A DNA stretch of 44,466 nt from Basidiobolus meristosporus CBS 931.73 (GCA_002104905.1 MCFE01000693.1:1-44466), one strand, 5' to 3'; positions 19,114 through 29,894 are shown, numbered from the stretch's first letter. Notes: generated by a model from the sequence alone, not told the origin. Program-made: numbers and translations.

Positions 19114-19686
19114 TTACTCTTTATAATGCTCCAGACACATCTCTCTCAGTGGATGTCTTCTTGTATAAATATACAGTGCATTAATAAGAATCTTTACTGG
19201 TTCACCTACTTTACTGTTTTCTCCTATATATGACTTTCCTCTGTATATACCTGCCAATATGTTTAATCTCTTTAGATCTCCAAGTGTATGCTCTACCCTG
19301 ACTCTGAAATGACTAAATATCTCATTGTAGCACCTCTGCTTCCTCCTAAGCACACAATTCTTTGGCTTTTTTTAAGCCATAATACATCCTAATGTCTGAC
19401 AATCCTCTCCTATATAAGCTACGTCTGCCATACATTTCTCCCCTCTAATGAATTTTGGATGATTCTCTACCCAGAGTGCTTTGTCATGGCTACTTTGAGC
19501 AAATGGCCCACTAAACCAGATGATGTTACCCTCAATGTCAGACAGTGCTTGAAACTTCACACAGTGTTCCTTGTACTTGCCAGAATAAAAGTGTCTCTGT
19601 CCAGACTGGAAAAGGCAATGTTGGATCTGTTTGAGTTCTTGCCAAATGATTTCAGTATGGCCCAAGTGTCTATGATGAGCCTTCAT
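19114..19686 (-). pseudogene. Harbinger/IS5-like DDE transposase (DDE_Tnp_4 type)
   Basis: One frame, with a single in-frame stop near 19370, gives QRHFYSGKYKEHCVKFQAL, then GNIIWFSGPFAQSSHDKALW (Asp in the SSHD motif), MADVAYIGED (the 'D-x-x-Y-x-G' box) and FRVRVEHTLGDLKR near the C-terminus (the 'R-x-x-VEH-x-x-G-x-K' motif). These are hallmark motifs of DDE_Tnp_4 transposases. The first Asp (usually in 'DATE') falls around GHTEIIWQE and is not visible as DATE. The usual N-terminal helix-turn-helix is missing: a stop sits six codons before the first Met. It probably once cut at the AAACTTG ends. Confidence 0.85.
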
Positions 19687-19782
19687 ACAGATATTTGGGC
19701 ACTACTCATTAATCTAGCAGAACTAGATACCTCAGGGAGTTGACAGAGATGATCAAATCTGAGTAGAGAGCTGCAGTATGAG

Positions 19783-20556
19783 TTGTACATCCAGATGCCA
19801 GCAGAAGTTTGTAAGAAGATATATAAAAAGACAAGTATTGAAATCAAGAATGTGTTGAGAGTCAGGGGACTTGATGGGGAGGCTGCATGGGAGCAATTTT
19901 GCTCAATTTGCTCAGTACAGGCCAGTTGCATCTGTTTGTGCCTCAACTTTAGAACCAAAGAGATTTGGAGTGAGTTTTTTCCTCAAATGACTAATGTACT
20001 ACATGATATATAAGGAGAGCTAAGTGACTTCCAAGAGCATTATACAGAAGAATCATCCAGGCAACAGTTCCAAAGTATTAGACAGAAGGTAAGTGAATAC
20101 CTCAAGGAATTGGAAGGTGAGCTTTAAGAGGAAGAATACAAGCCTCAAGCAACAGCATCCAGATTGCGCCAGCATGCCTTGCTGGGCTCCTTACCATCCT
20201 TTGCATCTTCACTGTGCCAGGACATGTCAGTCCAAACTACACCAACACCCTTCACAAGAGCGCCCTGTATTGAGCCAATGCACATCAGGTCAACATGCGC
20301 CCCTAAGAGCAAAATAACCAGAACTTGCCAAACTACTCATTTAGACACAATTCCATTGGAGCAGGACAAGTTGTGTCAGCATGCAACATCACATCAAACT
20401 CAGACAAGTACCATGACAATGCATCAAGTGGAGCCTGCACATGCTATTACTCCTGACTATCACCAAGTTACCACTAGTGAACTGAATAATGATGAACCAT
20501 ATGAGTGCCTCCACTACCAAAGCCTTTGGCAAGTAAAAGAACATATCAGCATGTAG
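19783..20556 (+). pseudogene. Second gene of the Harbinger-like element, function unknown
   Basis: A single frame with two internal stops (about 20011 and 20126) covers roughly 258 residues. It starts near LYIQMPAEVCKKIYKK and has an alpha-helical, charged first half (WSEFFPQMTNVLHDI, QKVSEYLKELEGEL). The second half is Thr/Gln/His-rich and of low complexity (TMTMHQVEPAHAI). Harbinger elements usually carry a Myb/SANT-like protein beside the transposase. I cannot see the three Trp of a SANT repeat, so that identity is only suggested by position. The start is uncertain. Confidence 0.5.
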
Positions 20557-20960
20557 CACAGCAGGCCAGTTCAGTGGCATCATCTGGAGCAACTAAGTGT
20601 GGCCAAGCTGCTGCATTGAACTCATCACCTAGGAGGCAAAATACTGACTACAAATACACAAGTAGCCCAAATAATACTCAATAAAGAAGTATTTTTGGTG
20701 TGCAAAGTGAATCACCACCAAATACTTTGGTAGTAGTCCCTGCAAGAAAAAAACCTAGGAGAAGATGATGCAATTGCATTGAATTGCTATTATTTGTCAT
20801 GATCCAAGTAACACATTTTTTTTGCAATCCAGATTGAGCCATCTCAAATTGGCAATCACTAAGTTTTTGATTTTAGTAATATAAAAGTTGTCTCACATTT
20901 GAGACAGAACCCCTATAAGTAAGCACCCTGCATATATATACATCATCTGTGGCAGCAGTA

Positions 20961-21356
20961 CAGCCATTTGATCTGATTTGCACCCATACAATTGGTTGCG
21001 TACTAGCTATGACACATTGTCCAATCACTAGGATCAGGGATTTACTTGCTTAATGGGCAAAATGGGATATTTGATGGCAAATCAGGTAGCTTGTGTATTG
21101 GTCAAAGAGCCAATTGGGGGCTGAAAGCTTCAGGATACTTTTGGACCAATTAACAGTGCAGCCATTTGATCTGTTTGCACCTACACAATTGGTCACATGC
21201 TAGTTATGACACCTTGTCCAATCATTAGGATCAAGAGTTTTCTTGCTCAATAGATAACATGGGATGTTTAATGGCAAATCAGGTAGCTTGTGTATTGATC
21301 AAAGAGCCAATTGGAGGCTGACAGCTTCAGGTTACTACTGAACCAACCACTGAGAT
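20961..21356. repeat. Two tandem units of about 198 bp
   Basis: Units begin CAGCCATTTGATCTG at 20961 and 21159 and run through GGCAAATCAGGTAGCTTGTGTATTG to GAAAGCTTCAGG / GACAGCTTCAGG. They are about 85-90 percent identical by eye. Each contains CCAATTGG-like palindromic words. They lie downstream of the plus-strand gene inside the Harbinger-like element. No coding frame is shared. Confidence 0.85.
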
Positions 21357-21701
21357 AACATCCAATTGGAGTGATGGTAAACAAAATGGTAAGTATCAGC
21401 GTAGTTTATAGTGTGATACGCATTTGTTTCCATTTACATTAAAGAAACATTTCCATATACAATTTTAGATACTATAATAGTGGTATCCAATTGCACACAT
21501 GATGCAAATATTACAAGTTGGCGCAATCCTCTGTGCAAACCTCCTCATGTCACATTGTGCCATTGTCTGCAAGATTGTCCCACATAGTGCAAACTGCTCT
21601 AAAGCAATCCTGCCTACTGGTGGCTAAAATATTGCACTTAATTGTCCTTAGCTACTACAGATCATGCTGCATGCCCTGGCACAGTACAATGGTACAAGTT
21701 T

Positions 21702-24110
21702 ATTACCTTGTTTGTACACTAGTAGGTAAGCTGCAAGTGGATATTCTCTGATGATTGTGAAACATCATCTTCATTGTGGCCCAAACTTCCTCTGTGTGTT
21801 GTTTCTGTGAAATACAAAGTTCCCAACTGTCAATGCTGCTGGTGATATGGTCTTATCATATTTCCGCTTCATCTTTTCTGCACTCTGAGATACTATGACC
21901 GGTGCCTCTTGACATCATTGTTCAAGCTACTGGTGTCTACTTGACTGACTGAGCTCATCTTCTGAGGCATCTGTTAGTGTTGGTTGTGCAAGATCTCCAG
22001 GAATCCTTGGTTCACATTGTTACACAAGGTAAGTAGCAATTGTTGGGTGGTGCTGTGCACTTTAACTCTTTAGGCAAAAAGTGCTTGGTCTAAACACTCA
22101 TCCCATCCACTGACAGTTCCATTTGCATACTTGGTCAACATTTTCCCAAATGATACATTAAACTGCTCAGTGACTCCATTTGTTCAGGGGTGACATGCCA
22201 AGGTTTTCAAGAGTTTGAGCCGCTGCATTTCCAGGTAAGCTTCCAATGTCTTTGCCATAAAGTTTACTCCTCTATTGGATCAAGTTTCTACCAGGCATCC
22301 ACACTACACAAGGATCTCATGGTACATGAAACTTGCAACTATTTGTTCACTAGTTGCAAGTACTGCTTTAGTCACTAGCTATTTGATGGCATGGTCAATT
22401 GCTACTAGTGTCCAATGGTTGCATTTTCTGGTGGTTGCAAGCTTTCTAATGAAGTCAATTCCCCATCTCTCAAATGGTCTTACAAGACCAAAATAGTGCC
22501 ATTCATTTTTGTGACATAATACAAGCTACAGGAGCTAGATTCAGAGTGCCATGGGTATTGAGCATCAGATGCATATCTTCAGTTCTCCTGTGCTCTTACA
22601 CATCCTGAGCTACATTGATCCACAAAAAAAGGTCAAAAAATGGATCTTCTCCTGCGCAATGGGTGAAACACAGGGGCTGCTTTACATGAAGATGCAGAGC
22701 TATGTTTCACACTCAGTGGCCAAGTATAGGCTCACTTGACCTCTTGGGCACACTATGGCATCATTGGGCACTCATGGCTCAATGTGGCACTATCCAACGG
22801 AACAAGTCTTATGTATTAAATCCAGGCAAGCAACATAAGGGCAATAGGCAATAGGGCTTCCATCAACAATTTGGTAACGTGTTTCATCCTGTACCACAAA
22901 TTTGCTGGCTTCATCCCAGATTGTGTTTGTGATATCTTCATACACCTCATAAGGAATGGCTTGGTCCTCCAAGTACTGTTGTAATAGGCTAGGCTAATCT
23001 GATTCATGCACCAAGCTGAGTTGTGCAACTTGTTCTAGTCTTGATAGGAATTGGCAACTATGTTATTCTTCCCATGGCAGTAAAAAGTCTGCAAGTCAAA
23101 TTACTGAATGTGTTCACTACATCTCGTCATTGTTCTGGAGAGTCCCTTCTGAGTATACACATACTTGAGTGAAGCATGATCAGTGCTCACAGTACACTTG
23201 ACTCCTTCAATGTAGCATCTCCAGGTTTTCAAGCAGTGTATCATGGCAAGCATCTCCTCATGCAATGAATGATTTTTTCTGCTGAGTCTAGTTTATTAGA
23301 CTCAAATGCAACTGGGTTGGCCTTTCTGCCATGTTCTCGGCTCAATACTCTGCCAACTTTATAGTCTGAAGCTTATGTGCACAAAGACTCTGTTCTGAAG
23401 TCTGGAATTCTTATGCTTGGCAGCTTAGCAGGTTCATTCCTGAGCATCCAAAAGGCAGTCTCACAGGCTTTTTTGGGGTCCAAGGTCACTCCCAAGCTAG
23501 TCACTCATTGTCCCCGGTTTCTACAAGTTCCTTTAAAGTTCACACTTTGCTAGCTTTGTGTAGAGCTTGTTCACTCTTAGCTTCTTCAAGACCTTTACAG
23601 TGGGCACCAGGTGCTGCTCTTCTGTCTTTCTATATCAATATGTATACTAGGTAGATTACAACAATTCTTTACAAGTATTCCTAGACAATTGTTTGCATTA
23701 AGGTCATGGATGTTGTAGGGGCATTGGTGAGGCCAAAACCCATGACTAAGTACTTGTGATGTCCTTATCTGGTCCTGAATGTTGTCTTGGGGTTGTCTTC
23801 TGGTTTTACCCTAATCTGGTTGTATCCTGACATAAGGTCAATTATGCTTAATATGGTTGCTCCATTGTGTTGGTCCAAAAGCCCATCAATCATACGTATG
23901 AGGTACTTATTCTTTGCAGCAACCTAGTTGAGGGCTCTGTAGTCAATACACATCCTAAGTGTTCCATCCTTTTTTTCCACAAAGAGTACTGGGGCTCCTC
24001 AAGGTGTCTTACTTGGTCTAATTTATCCTTGCTCCTATAACTGAACCATTGGTCTCTTAATCACTTCCATCTCCAAATAGCCAGGTTTTTTCAAGTACAA
24101 GGTTAAACTC
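21702..24110 (-). pseudogene. Gypsy-2 pol remnant (RT, RNase H, integrase)
   Basis: DNA similarity to Gypsy-4 41940-44466 runs through the segment, but frames shift constantly. Recognisable pieces are integrase around 22090-22480, RNase H to zinc-domain DNA at 22806-23340, thumb/RT motifs at 23500-23900, and the N-terminal RT region at 23930-24050. Part of the integrase core (the counterpart of about 42746-42924) is missing and replaced by the 22493-22793 insert. No open run longer than about 90 residues is genuine coding. Confidence 0.8.
22493..22793. mobile_element. Possible MITE-like insert in Gypsy-2 integrase
   Basis: The 301-bp insert starts ATAGTGCC and ends GGCACTAT, an 8-bp inverted pair that extends imperfectly inward. 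CCAA precedes (one base apart) and follows it, a possible short duplication. Its right end is rich in GGCAC words, resembling 18985-19022 inside the Harbinger-like element (CTATGGCACATTGTGGCACTAT). No coding potential is convincing. Gypsy sequence is missing around it, so a plain insertion does not explain everything. Confidence 0.4.
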
Positions 24111-24119
24111 ACAGTACCT

Positions 24120-24436
24120 AAATATATAGGCCTTTAAGTCTTCTCCATAGTCATTGATCTTCAATCTTACTGGCTGAGTAAAACACTGATTATGTGAGAG
24201 TTTCCATTTGCTTTTAAGACTGAGGTCAAATTGGTGGGTTCCAAGCTGATTGCAGCTTTCAAGGTAAATTGCTCTGACATGTACTCATGTGATGCTCCTG
24301 AGTCAGCCACAATCTTGGCAGGTACTCCATTGAATATTGCATTGAAGTATAGTAGCTTTCCTGAGTTTGAGGTCATCTGGGATAGGTATTCATCTATTAT
24401 GTGGAAGGTGAGTTCTGAATCTTCTTCAAGTTTATC
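24120..24436 (-). pseudogene. Gypsy-2 aspartic protease
   Basis: The open run at 24167-24376 has SGKLLYFNAIFNGVPAKIV, then ADSGASHEYMSEQFTLK, the active site with Asp kept. It aligns with Gypsy-1 17340-17470. The second protease motif lies out of frame near 24090. The stretch 24377-24436 aligns with the Gag-protease junction but has a stop. Confidence 0.85.
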
Positions 24437-25305
24437 CTACATGTTACTATGGTCAAGGGCTGCAATATGGTTGAAAGTTCTTGATGGCTGGTGTCCATTT
24501 CTTCTCTGAGGGCAGTACTTTGCAATATTTCCATGCTTGTGGCAATTAAAGCAAAGTCCTTTCTTCTTACATTCTTTTGAGGTGGGATTCTTCTGCATAG
24601 TGTATATTTCCATTGGCACAGCATCAGACTGTCTTCTTGCAATGTGATTGTAGCCTCTCTGATTTGTCATTGTGGGCTTCCCAACTCCAGACATAGCTGA
24701 GTTGTAGTCAATGGCAATTTTAACAGCTTCTTTAATAGTCTGAGGTCTCCTACTGTTCACTTCCATGCAAGTTCTTTCCTTTAACTTATCAGCAGAGTTT
24801 TCAACTTCATCCAGGGGGTCTAAGTGTTTAACTTGTCCAAGTAGACATCTATACTCATAGATGCATTCTTGAACCATTCTTCTCTGTCTCAGTGTCTTGA
24901 GCTTCCTTCTCAATAGTGTTGGCTGGTGTGGGGGTTTAAAAGCATCATGAATTTTCAGCATACACTCATCCCAGGTTGAGATTGTAGAGCATCCCATCAT
25001 AGTTGCTGACCTGATCTTGTTGTGGTACCATTGTAAAGCTCCATCCACTAAGTAAGAGGCTTCATAATGCAACTTGCTTTCTAGAACAATTCCCTTAGCC
25101 TTAAAAGCTTCTTTAATCTGAAAGAGCCAAGTTTCCAGGTTCTTGTTGACTCTACCATGGCACCAAAGTTGCTCTTGACAGGGTTTTGCTGGCTTTTGGC
25201 CATGGTAGTGATTCCTTGTTGCTGCAGGCTAAGGATCTGGAGTAAGTGTTGCTGTTGGGCCAGGATTTGCGGCAAAGGATTCTTCCATTCTAGATTTTTG
25301 GACAT
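24437..25305 (-). pseudogene. Gypsy-2 Gag
   Basis: MSKNLEWKNPLPQ at 25305 begins the Gln-rich N-terminus, as in Gypsy-1. After a frame change the Gag domain runs open for 211 residues: LHYEASYLVDGALQWYH-type sequence, WDECMLKIHDAFKPP, then the knuckle CFNCHKHGNIAKYC. The knuckle His (position 9) is Asn, which should weaken zinc binding. Basic SKECKKKG precedes it. This is the best-kept part of Gypsy-2. Confidence 0.9.
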
Positions 25306-25363
25306 CTTGAGGGAGGCTTCTACTTTCTTTAGGAGGGAGGTTTCTGGCTATTGCTGCTACCAA

Positions 25364-25584
25364 TGTTACAAGTCTTGATATAAGAGTTGTAGATGAATAG
25401 GGAGTTTAGCTAGTATTGTTTTCACCAAAACTTGAACTGATTTTTATTGTGGTTCCAGCAGCTTCTTATATACATTTTGCTAGATCAATTGCTGACTAAT
25501 TGTATTTCCCAATATTGGATGTGCCTGATGACTCATTTGACAAGATCATCATCACCCAATAGCATGATACTTGATATATCTATC
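25364..25584 (-). repeat. Gypsy-2 5' LTR, truncated
   Basis: The inner 221 bp of the 369-bp LTR are present, from TGTTACAAGTC (25364) to TTGATATATCTAT. The outer part is replaced by an inverted CACTA scrap at 25585. The candidate primer-binding site (rc of 25351-25363, TTGGTAGCAGCAA) abuts it. Confidence 0.88.
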
Positions 25585-25745
25585 CAAGTTTTCTGTGAAG
25601 CTTGGGACGCAATTTTTTTTTAACTGTCTTGGTGTGGTGTCCTGACAATATTGGTATATCTTGGTCTTGGGACTACAACTCTGTGACAGCCTTTTGCTGG
25701 GATCATCACAATTCTTTCTCATAGAGGATATATCAAATGCAGTAT
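25585..25745 (-). mobile_element. CACTA scrap, inverted relative to 28817-28960
   Basis: The reverse complement reads GAGAAAGAATTGTGATGATCC and then an AAAAGGCTGT run, which aligns with 28817-28960 (GAGAAACTATTGTGATGATCC and onward, to AGGACAC and AACTTGG). It joins the broken Gypsy-2 LTR. No coding frame is evident. The next 300 bp (25746-26040) are AT-rich and unassigned: I see no gene or repeat there. Confidence 0.7.
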
Positions 25746-26040
25746 CTCCAATAGAACACCAGCAAACTATTATTGCAATATCATGACTGCTAGTTTTAGC
25801 AAGTATATTGTCTGCTCATCTTATGATAAGTATACCTCCCACAGACAAGTTTATTATTATAGCAACTATTGTGTACTTATCTATTTTTTATCTTATCAGT
25901 ATTATCCTATTATTCTTTGCCTATGTTTTTGGTATTATTGCCATGCAATATTTACCCTGATTAGTTATTGGCTTTAGTTATCCCAGATGTAACTCAGCTT
26001 TGTAATCAGTATATTTATCAACATTGACAAATACCTGCAT

Positions 26041-26380
26041 CAGTTGATTTTTCACCAATTTGCTCATTTTCTGTTCCCCAATGTGCTCTAGCCTCCTATG
26101 CTATGTTTCCAAGTTAGTTTCATCAGTTTCAGCAATGTTGACTTACTCAGTCACAGTGATCTTCCATTGTAGCTTGTATATACTGTTAAATCTGATTCCC
26201 AAAGCAAATTTTTGTCCATTTTAACTTAACACTGAGCAGCTCAGCTTAGTAATAGCAGATTTAAATCCCTCAGTTGTTGCTTTACTGACTAAGAGTAGGT
26301 TCCTGGCTATTCCAGGCATAGTGTCATAAGTATAAGCTGCTGATCGATACCAAATAGTCCAGTATTGCAACTGTAAGAAG
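26041..26380 (-). mobile_element. Copia-2 family scrap (pre-integrase plus LTR end)
   Basis: The DNA aligns with Copia-2B 37459-37740 (for example GTTGATTTTTCACCAAT and TTACTGACTAAGAGTAGGTTC). It then jumps to a piece like the outer LTR end of Copia-2 (GATACCAAATAGTCCAGTATTGCAAC at about 26345-26372; compare 39147-39172). All frames are broken. Positions 26381-26519 show nothing recognisable. Confidence 0.72.
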
Positions 26381-26519
26381 TATGCAAAAGAGGTAGTTGC
26401 CAATTAATGTACACAAATGCAAGTGGTGATTGGGTTTCTTGAATCAGAAAGCTAGAGTATTGACACAGAAGTAATCAGATATTATTTACATATTGTAAGG
26501 ATGAAATATTACACCACAT

Positions 26520-27080
26520 TTTTTGCAAAATCTGGGGTGCTACTTTTTCTCTATAGTATTTGCACAGTGTCCTCATGTGTTCCATAGCTCTGTTATTTAT
26601 TTCATTCTGCTCAAGGATAAGTCTTATCAGGTCCATACTACTATGAGTGTTTTGGATCTAAATTTTGTTAGCTTAAACTTTCCTACAGCTCCTGAAAAGT
26701 TGTCTGGCTTGTTCCCCATTTATGCAGGCCCAGCGGTGCTATTTGTCTTGCTCAAATAAGCAAAGCTAATGAGCTTGAATCTTCTGTGACAAGTCTTAAA
26801 CATTTCTCCATTCAAGCTAATGCTATAGGTACCAAGATGTGATGAAAAGTAAACTGATATGAGTAGACTCTGTCATCCAATGCTCAAGGCATTATTGGCA
26901 TCATTTTGATCAGTGATTCTGCATCTGGATATGTCAAGCTGAAGCAGTAACCTTCTGATATGCCCCTGCTTGCAGATATTAGGTCCTTGGCTATTTCTGG
27001 TGAATAGAGCAGCTCTTCAGAAGTAGGTATATGACTTCCTTCATTGCCACAGTGCTTACTAAGACTATACCCTGTCCAGC
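26520..27080 (-). mobile_element. Copia-1-like scrap (integrase lead to protease)
   Basis: This aligns with Copia-1A in two blocks: 26600-26760 with about 660-815 (GTTGTCTGGCTTGTTCCCCATTTATGCAGGC resembles 776-806), and 26890-27060 with about 1015-1180 (ATTTTGATCAGTGATTCTGCAT). The divergence is greater than between Copia-1A and Copia-1B, so this is an older relative. Confidence 0.75.
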
Positions 27081-27089
27081 ACTGTTAGC

Positions 27090-28816
27090 TCACAGACTCT
27101 ATGAAGCAAAATTTGGTCCTGTAGGTGGATTAAATCTGGATCAGCTATCAGGATTCTGTCAAGAGACCATTATATTGATCTATGGCCAGTACATCTAATT
27201 GCCTTTTAGGGCAAAAAACTTGACAGTGTCTTGACAGCCTCTTTGCAAGCCTCTAATGGCATTATCATGGCAGTATAGCAGCCCACAGCTAGCTCTGTAC
27301 AATGCTACTGGAACAATTTACCAAATGGTGTTTCCTTTTTTTACCCTCCCTTGATGCAATTTATATATTTCACTGTAGAATCACTCCTCTTTACTTGCTT
27401 ACCCACTACTGCCATGGTATTTTGCATAGAGTTTGAATCAAAAAATATTATGGCCACTTGCTTAGTAACCTCTACAAACATGCACACCTGCCACAATTGA
27501 CATGCTTCCATCACCTCAACTTTACAGCTTTTTAGTGTGATGCTTGCAAAGTTGCCATATTCCTTTTATTGCTGGTAAGATATTCATCTGGGACCATATG
27601 CCTGGCTGCCACTACTTCTGCCATGAATATCTCCTGATTATCTGCAAAGAACTTTTTGGTACTCAACCAATATTTTCTTTCTCCCTGATGGATTCTAGTT
27701 TCCCTTATAGGGGCATTCTGACTCTTGATTGAGAATTCTGTATTGAATGGTGTAGAAATTGGCTTGTGACCAAGAGAAATCTGCCATAACTTGTTAGAGT
27801 TTTCCTAATAAAAACTGGTTGTTTGTTGCACCCAACCCACATTTGCATTACTTAACTGATTACCTATGCATTGGGGCTGCTTAGCTTCTTAATGCCTTGG
27901 GCACAGGTGTCTCCATTTGCTCACATGTCCTCAGTATATTGCAACTCTTCCTGGCTGTCCTCCATGTGTCAGCTCATAACATCCATAACAAACCTGAAGG
28001 CAATATTCTCAATGAGATAGAGATATTGTAGTACTTGCAACTTGACTTGTCTTCCCATCTCCACACACATCTGCTTGATGGGAAATTCCCAAAAGGTGAA
28101 GCAAGGTCCAATATTCTCAACACACTAAGCAGGATGGTGTGGCAAATGGATACAGTAGCAGCAGAGATTTATGCATTCAGCTTTATGTTTGAAGCATAGC
28201 CACTCAAATTCCGTCACAGACTCTCTGCACAAAAGCTGTTGATGTGTCAAGTGGGTATTGGTGATTTGCTTCTGGATAGATATTCCTGCAATGTCCACAT
28301 ATGACTCCCAATGCTTAAAACGTACTCTTGGTAGAAATGGCTTTGGAAGGCCACTTGAAGAAATACATATCCAGTTCATCCAGTCCTTGCACTAGTATTG
28401 TTGCATATGCATATGAGTATTGATTGGGGCCTGTGAGAAGTACATAAGGTAGGGGATACTCTGTAATATCTTGCAAGTTCTTTCAAAATACTCTGGTATC
28501 TCAAAGGGCTCATTTGGCTTGAAAAGCCACATGTACTACTTGGTCATTATTATAGGAATATTTTTGGAAAGCAAATGCATTATTGCCAGTGGAAAGCTTT
28601 TGCTCCAAAAGATACCCTCTATCTTAAATATCTCTGGTTTCCAATTGATTCCATATTCTGGTCAATGGCTTATAGCTTGCCAACTTTGCTGCAATTGCAT
28701 GTTGACTTCTGTATGTTTGCTCTGTGCAAAGAGGATGCTCTTTGTGTTGGTATATGGGTATTAATAATGTTTGTGAGTTATGGAGTACATCTGCTGGACT
28801 TTACAAATTCACTATG
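27090..28816 (-). pseudogene. CACTA-2 TNP2 transposase, C-terminal part
   Basis: It aligns throughout with CACTA-1 5260-3420. The clearest open run (28379-28125) reads KPFLPRVRFKHWESYVDIAG, then LTHQQLLCRESVTEFEWLCF and KHKAECINLCCYCIHLPHH, the TNP2 tail with its 'F-x-x-E-x-E-x-L ... IH-L-x-H' pattern. Upstream runs near 28800-28600 correspond to the segment after the GHN motif. It is on the same strand as gene A and follows it, unlike the divergent TNP2 N-terminus at 41003. The core with the LFDG and GHN motifs is missing. Confidence 0.68.
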
Positions 28817-29137
28817 AGAAACTATTGTGATGATCCTGCCAAAAGGCTGTGACAGATTTTAAGCCCTATGACTAAGAGGTATTGATTCCATCAGGACACT
28901 GTGCAAAGACCATCAAAAAATAATTGCACCCCAGATATCATAAAGAACTTGGTCAAGATTTTTCATCACAACAATACCAAAGTGGCTTTTGATTGGTTCT
29001 CTGCAAATTTTCTCACTTTGTGATCCTGGACACTTTATCACCTCCTATGTTTGTGAGAATTGATGGTAAATGTCAGTTTTTCACCCTGCTTACTACCTGA
29101 CAACCATTTCTCTTATTTTTCATGCATACAAATTGAC
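28817..29137. other. Spacer between gene A and TNP2 C-terminus
   Basis: No coding frame is convincing on either strand. Positions 28817-28960 recur inverted at 25585-25745, so the spacer is part of the CACTA family sequence. The rest shows nothing recognisable. Confidence 0.5.
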
Positions 29138-29894
29138 TTATCTCTGATGAGACTCCAATTGTACCTCAATTGATAATTGTATTGCCTTATATAAGTCCCT
29201 ATACCTGTCACTAACATTAAGCTCAACCCCATACTTAACAAGTAACTTCATTAAAATCCACCATTGTATCAGTATATCTGCTTTAATGGTCCGTTTCCAT
29301 GACTCTAGTAGGAACTCTACAGCTTTATGCCGTTGTTCATTCACTAGTTCCCATACATCCTGGTCTTCAGCCAGCACTGCAAGGTCTGAGTACTCATCTG
29401 TCAGTCATTGCATTAGATCCTAGCAATATTCCAGTGAGTTTTCTTGAGCACTGCTCTTGAAGAAGTGCAGCAACCTCTTTGTGTGCCTATCAATATTCCA
29501 AATTTCACCCAGACATTGTAATTACCTTTTGAGTTCTTGACATTGCTAATTTGGCTGTCAATGGGATCTCCACTCTGTCAGCAATGGAGGACATGGAGGC
29601 TGTAGTAGACAAATGCCTTTCACTGCACACTCATCTGACTCACAGGTGTGTAGCTCAACTGGCTGCACTTCTGACTCTTGCCAAAGCAGCAATTTTTTTA
29701 TTGCTAACTCTTCTTGGCTATGATGAATTTAGTCTGCTTTGTGCTTGCAGCATTAATTGGAAAGAACTACAGCTTTTTCTTGTGGTTCCCTGTCTATTGA
29801 TTGGGCAGACTTTTCCCCTTTAATTTTTCCTTTATTGCCACCAGTTCTTTCACTGATACTTTTTCTCAGTGCTTGTTGTATTGAACTAAGTTTT
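29138..29894 (-). pseudogene. CACTA-2 gene A, C-terminal part
   Basis: From 29894 downward this continues the gene A frame cut by Copia-2B: a basic region, then NIDRHTKRLLHFFKSSAQEN near 29480, as in CACTA-1. It ends with a clean 79-residue run (29377-29138): LAEDQDVWELVNEQRHKAVE, then SWKRTIKADILIQWWI and VSDRYRDLYKAIQLSIEVQL. This tail is not seen in CACTA-1, where gene A meets TNP2 sequence instead. It is helical and charged; no family recognised. Two stops lie just before it. Confidence 0.58.

Larger units (their letters stand above)
18930..21701. mobile_element. PIF/Harbinger-like DNA transposon in Gypsy-2
   Basis: Perfect 10-bp terminal inverted repeats AAACTTGTAC (18930-18939) and GTACAAGTTT (21692-21701) bound 2772 bp. 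It holds a DDE transposase (minus) and a second gene (plus), divergently arranged. Gypsy-2 pol similarity stops at the left end and resumes at the right end. TACC flanks the left end directly and the right end after 2 bp (AT), so a short target duplication is likely but its exact length is unclear. Positions 18940-19113 and 20773-20960 show no gene; the former contains GGCAC-rich sequence. Confidence 0.83.
18851..25584 (-). mobile_element. Gypsy-2: decayed Ty3/gypsy copy, interrupted by a DNA transposon
   Basis: The 79 bp at 18851-18929 align with the integrase C-terminus (the stretch around LVHRDRLKLARL in Gypsy-4). The same alignment resumes at 21702 and runs to the gag start near 25305 and a truncated LTR (25364-25584). 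The interruption is exactly the Harbinger-like element. The body is far more decayed than Gypsy-1 or Gypsy-4, with indels throughout pol, and about 180 bp of integrase are replaced by the insert at 22493. Confidence 0.87.
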
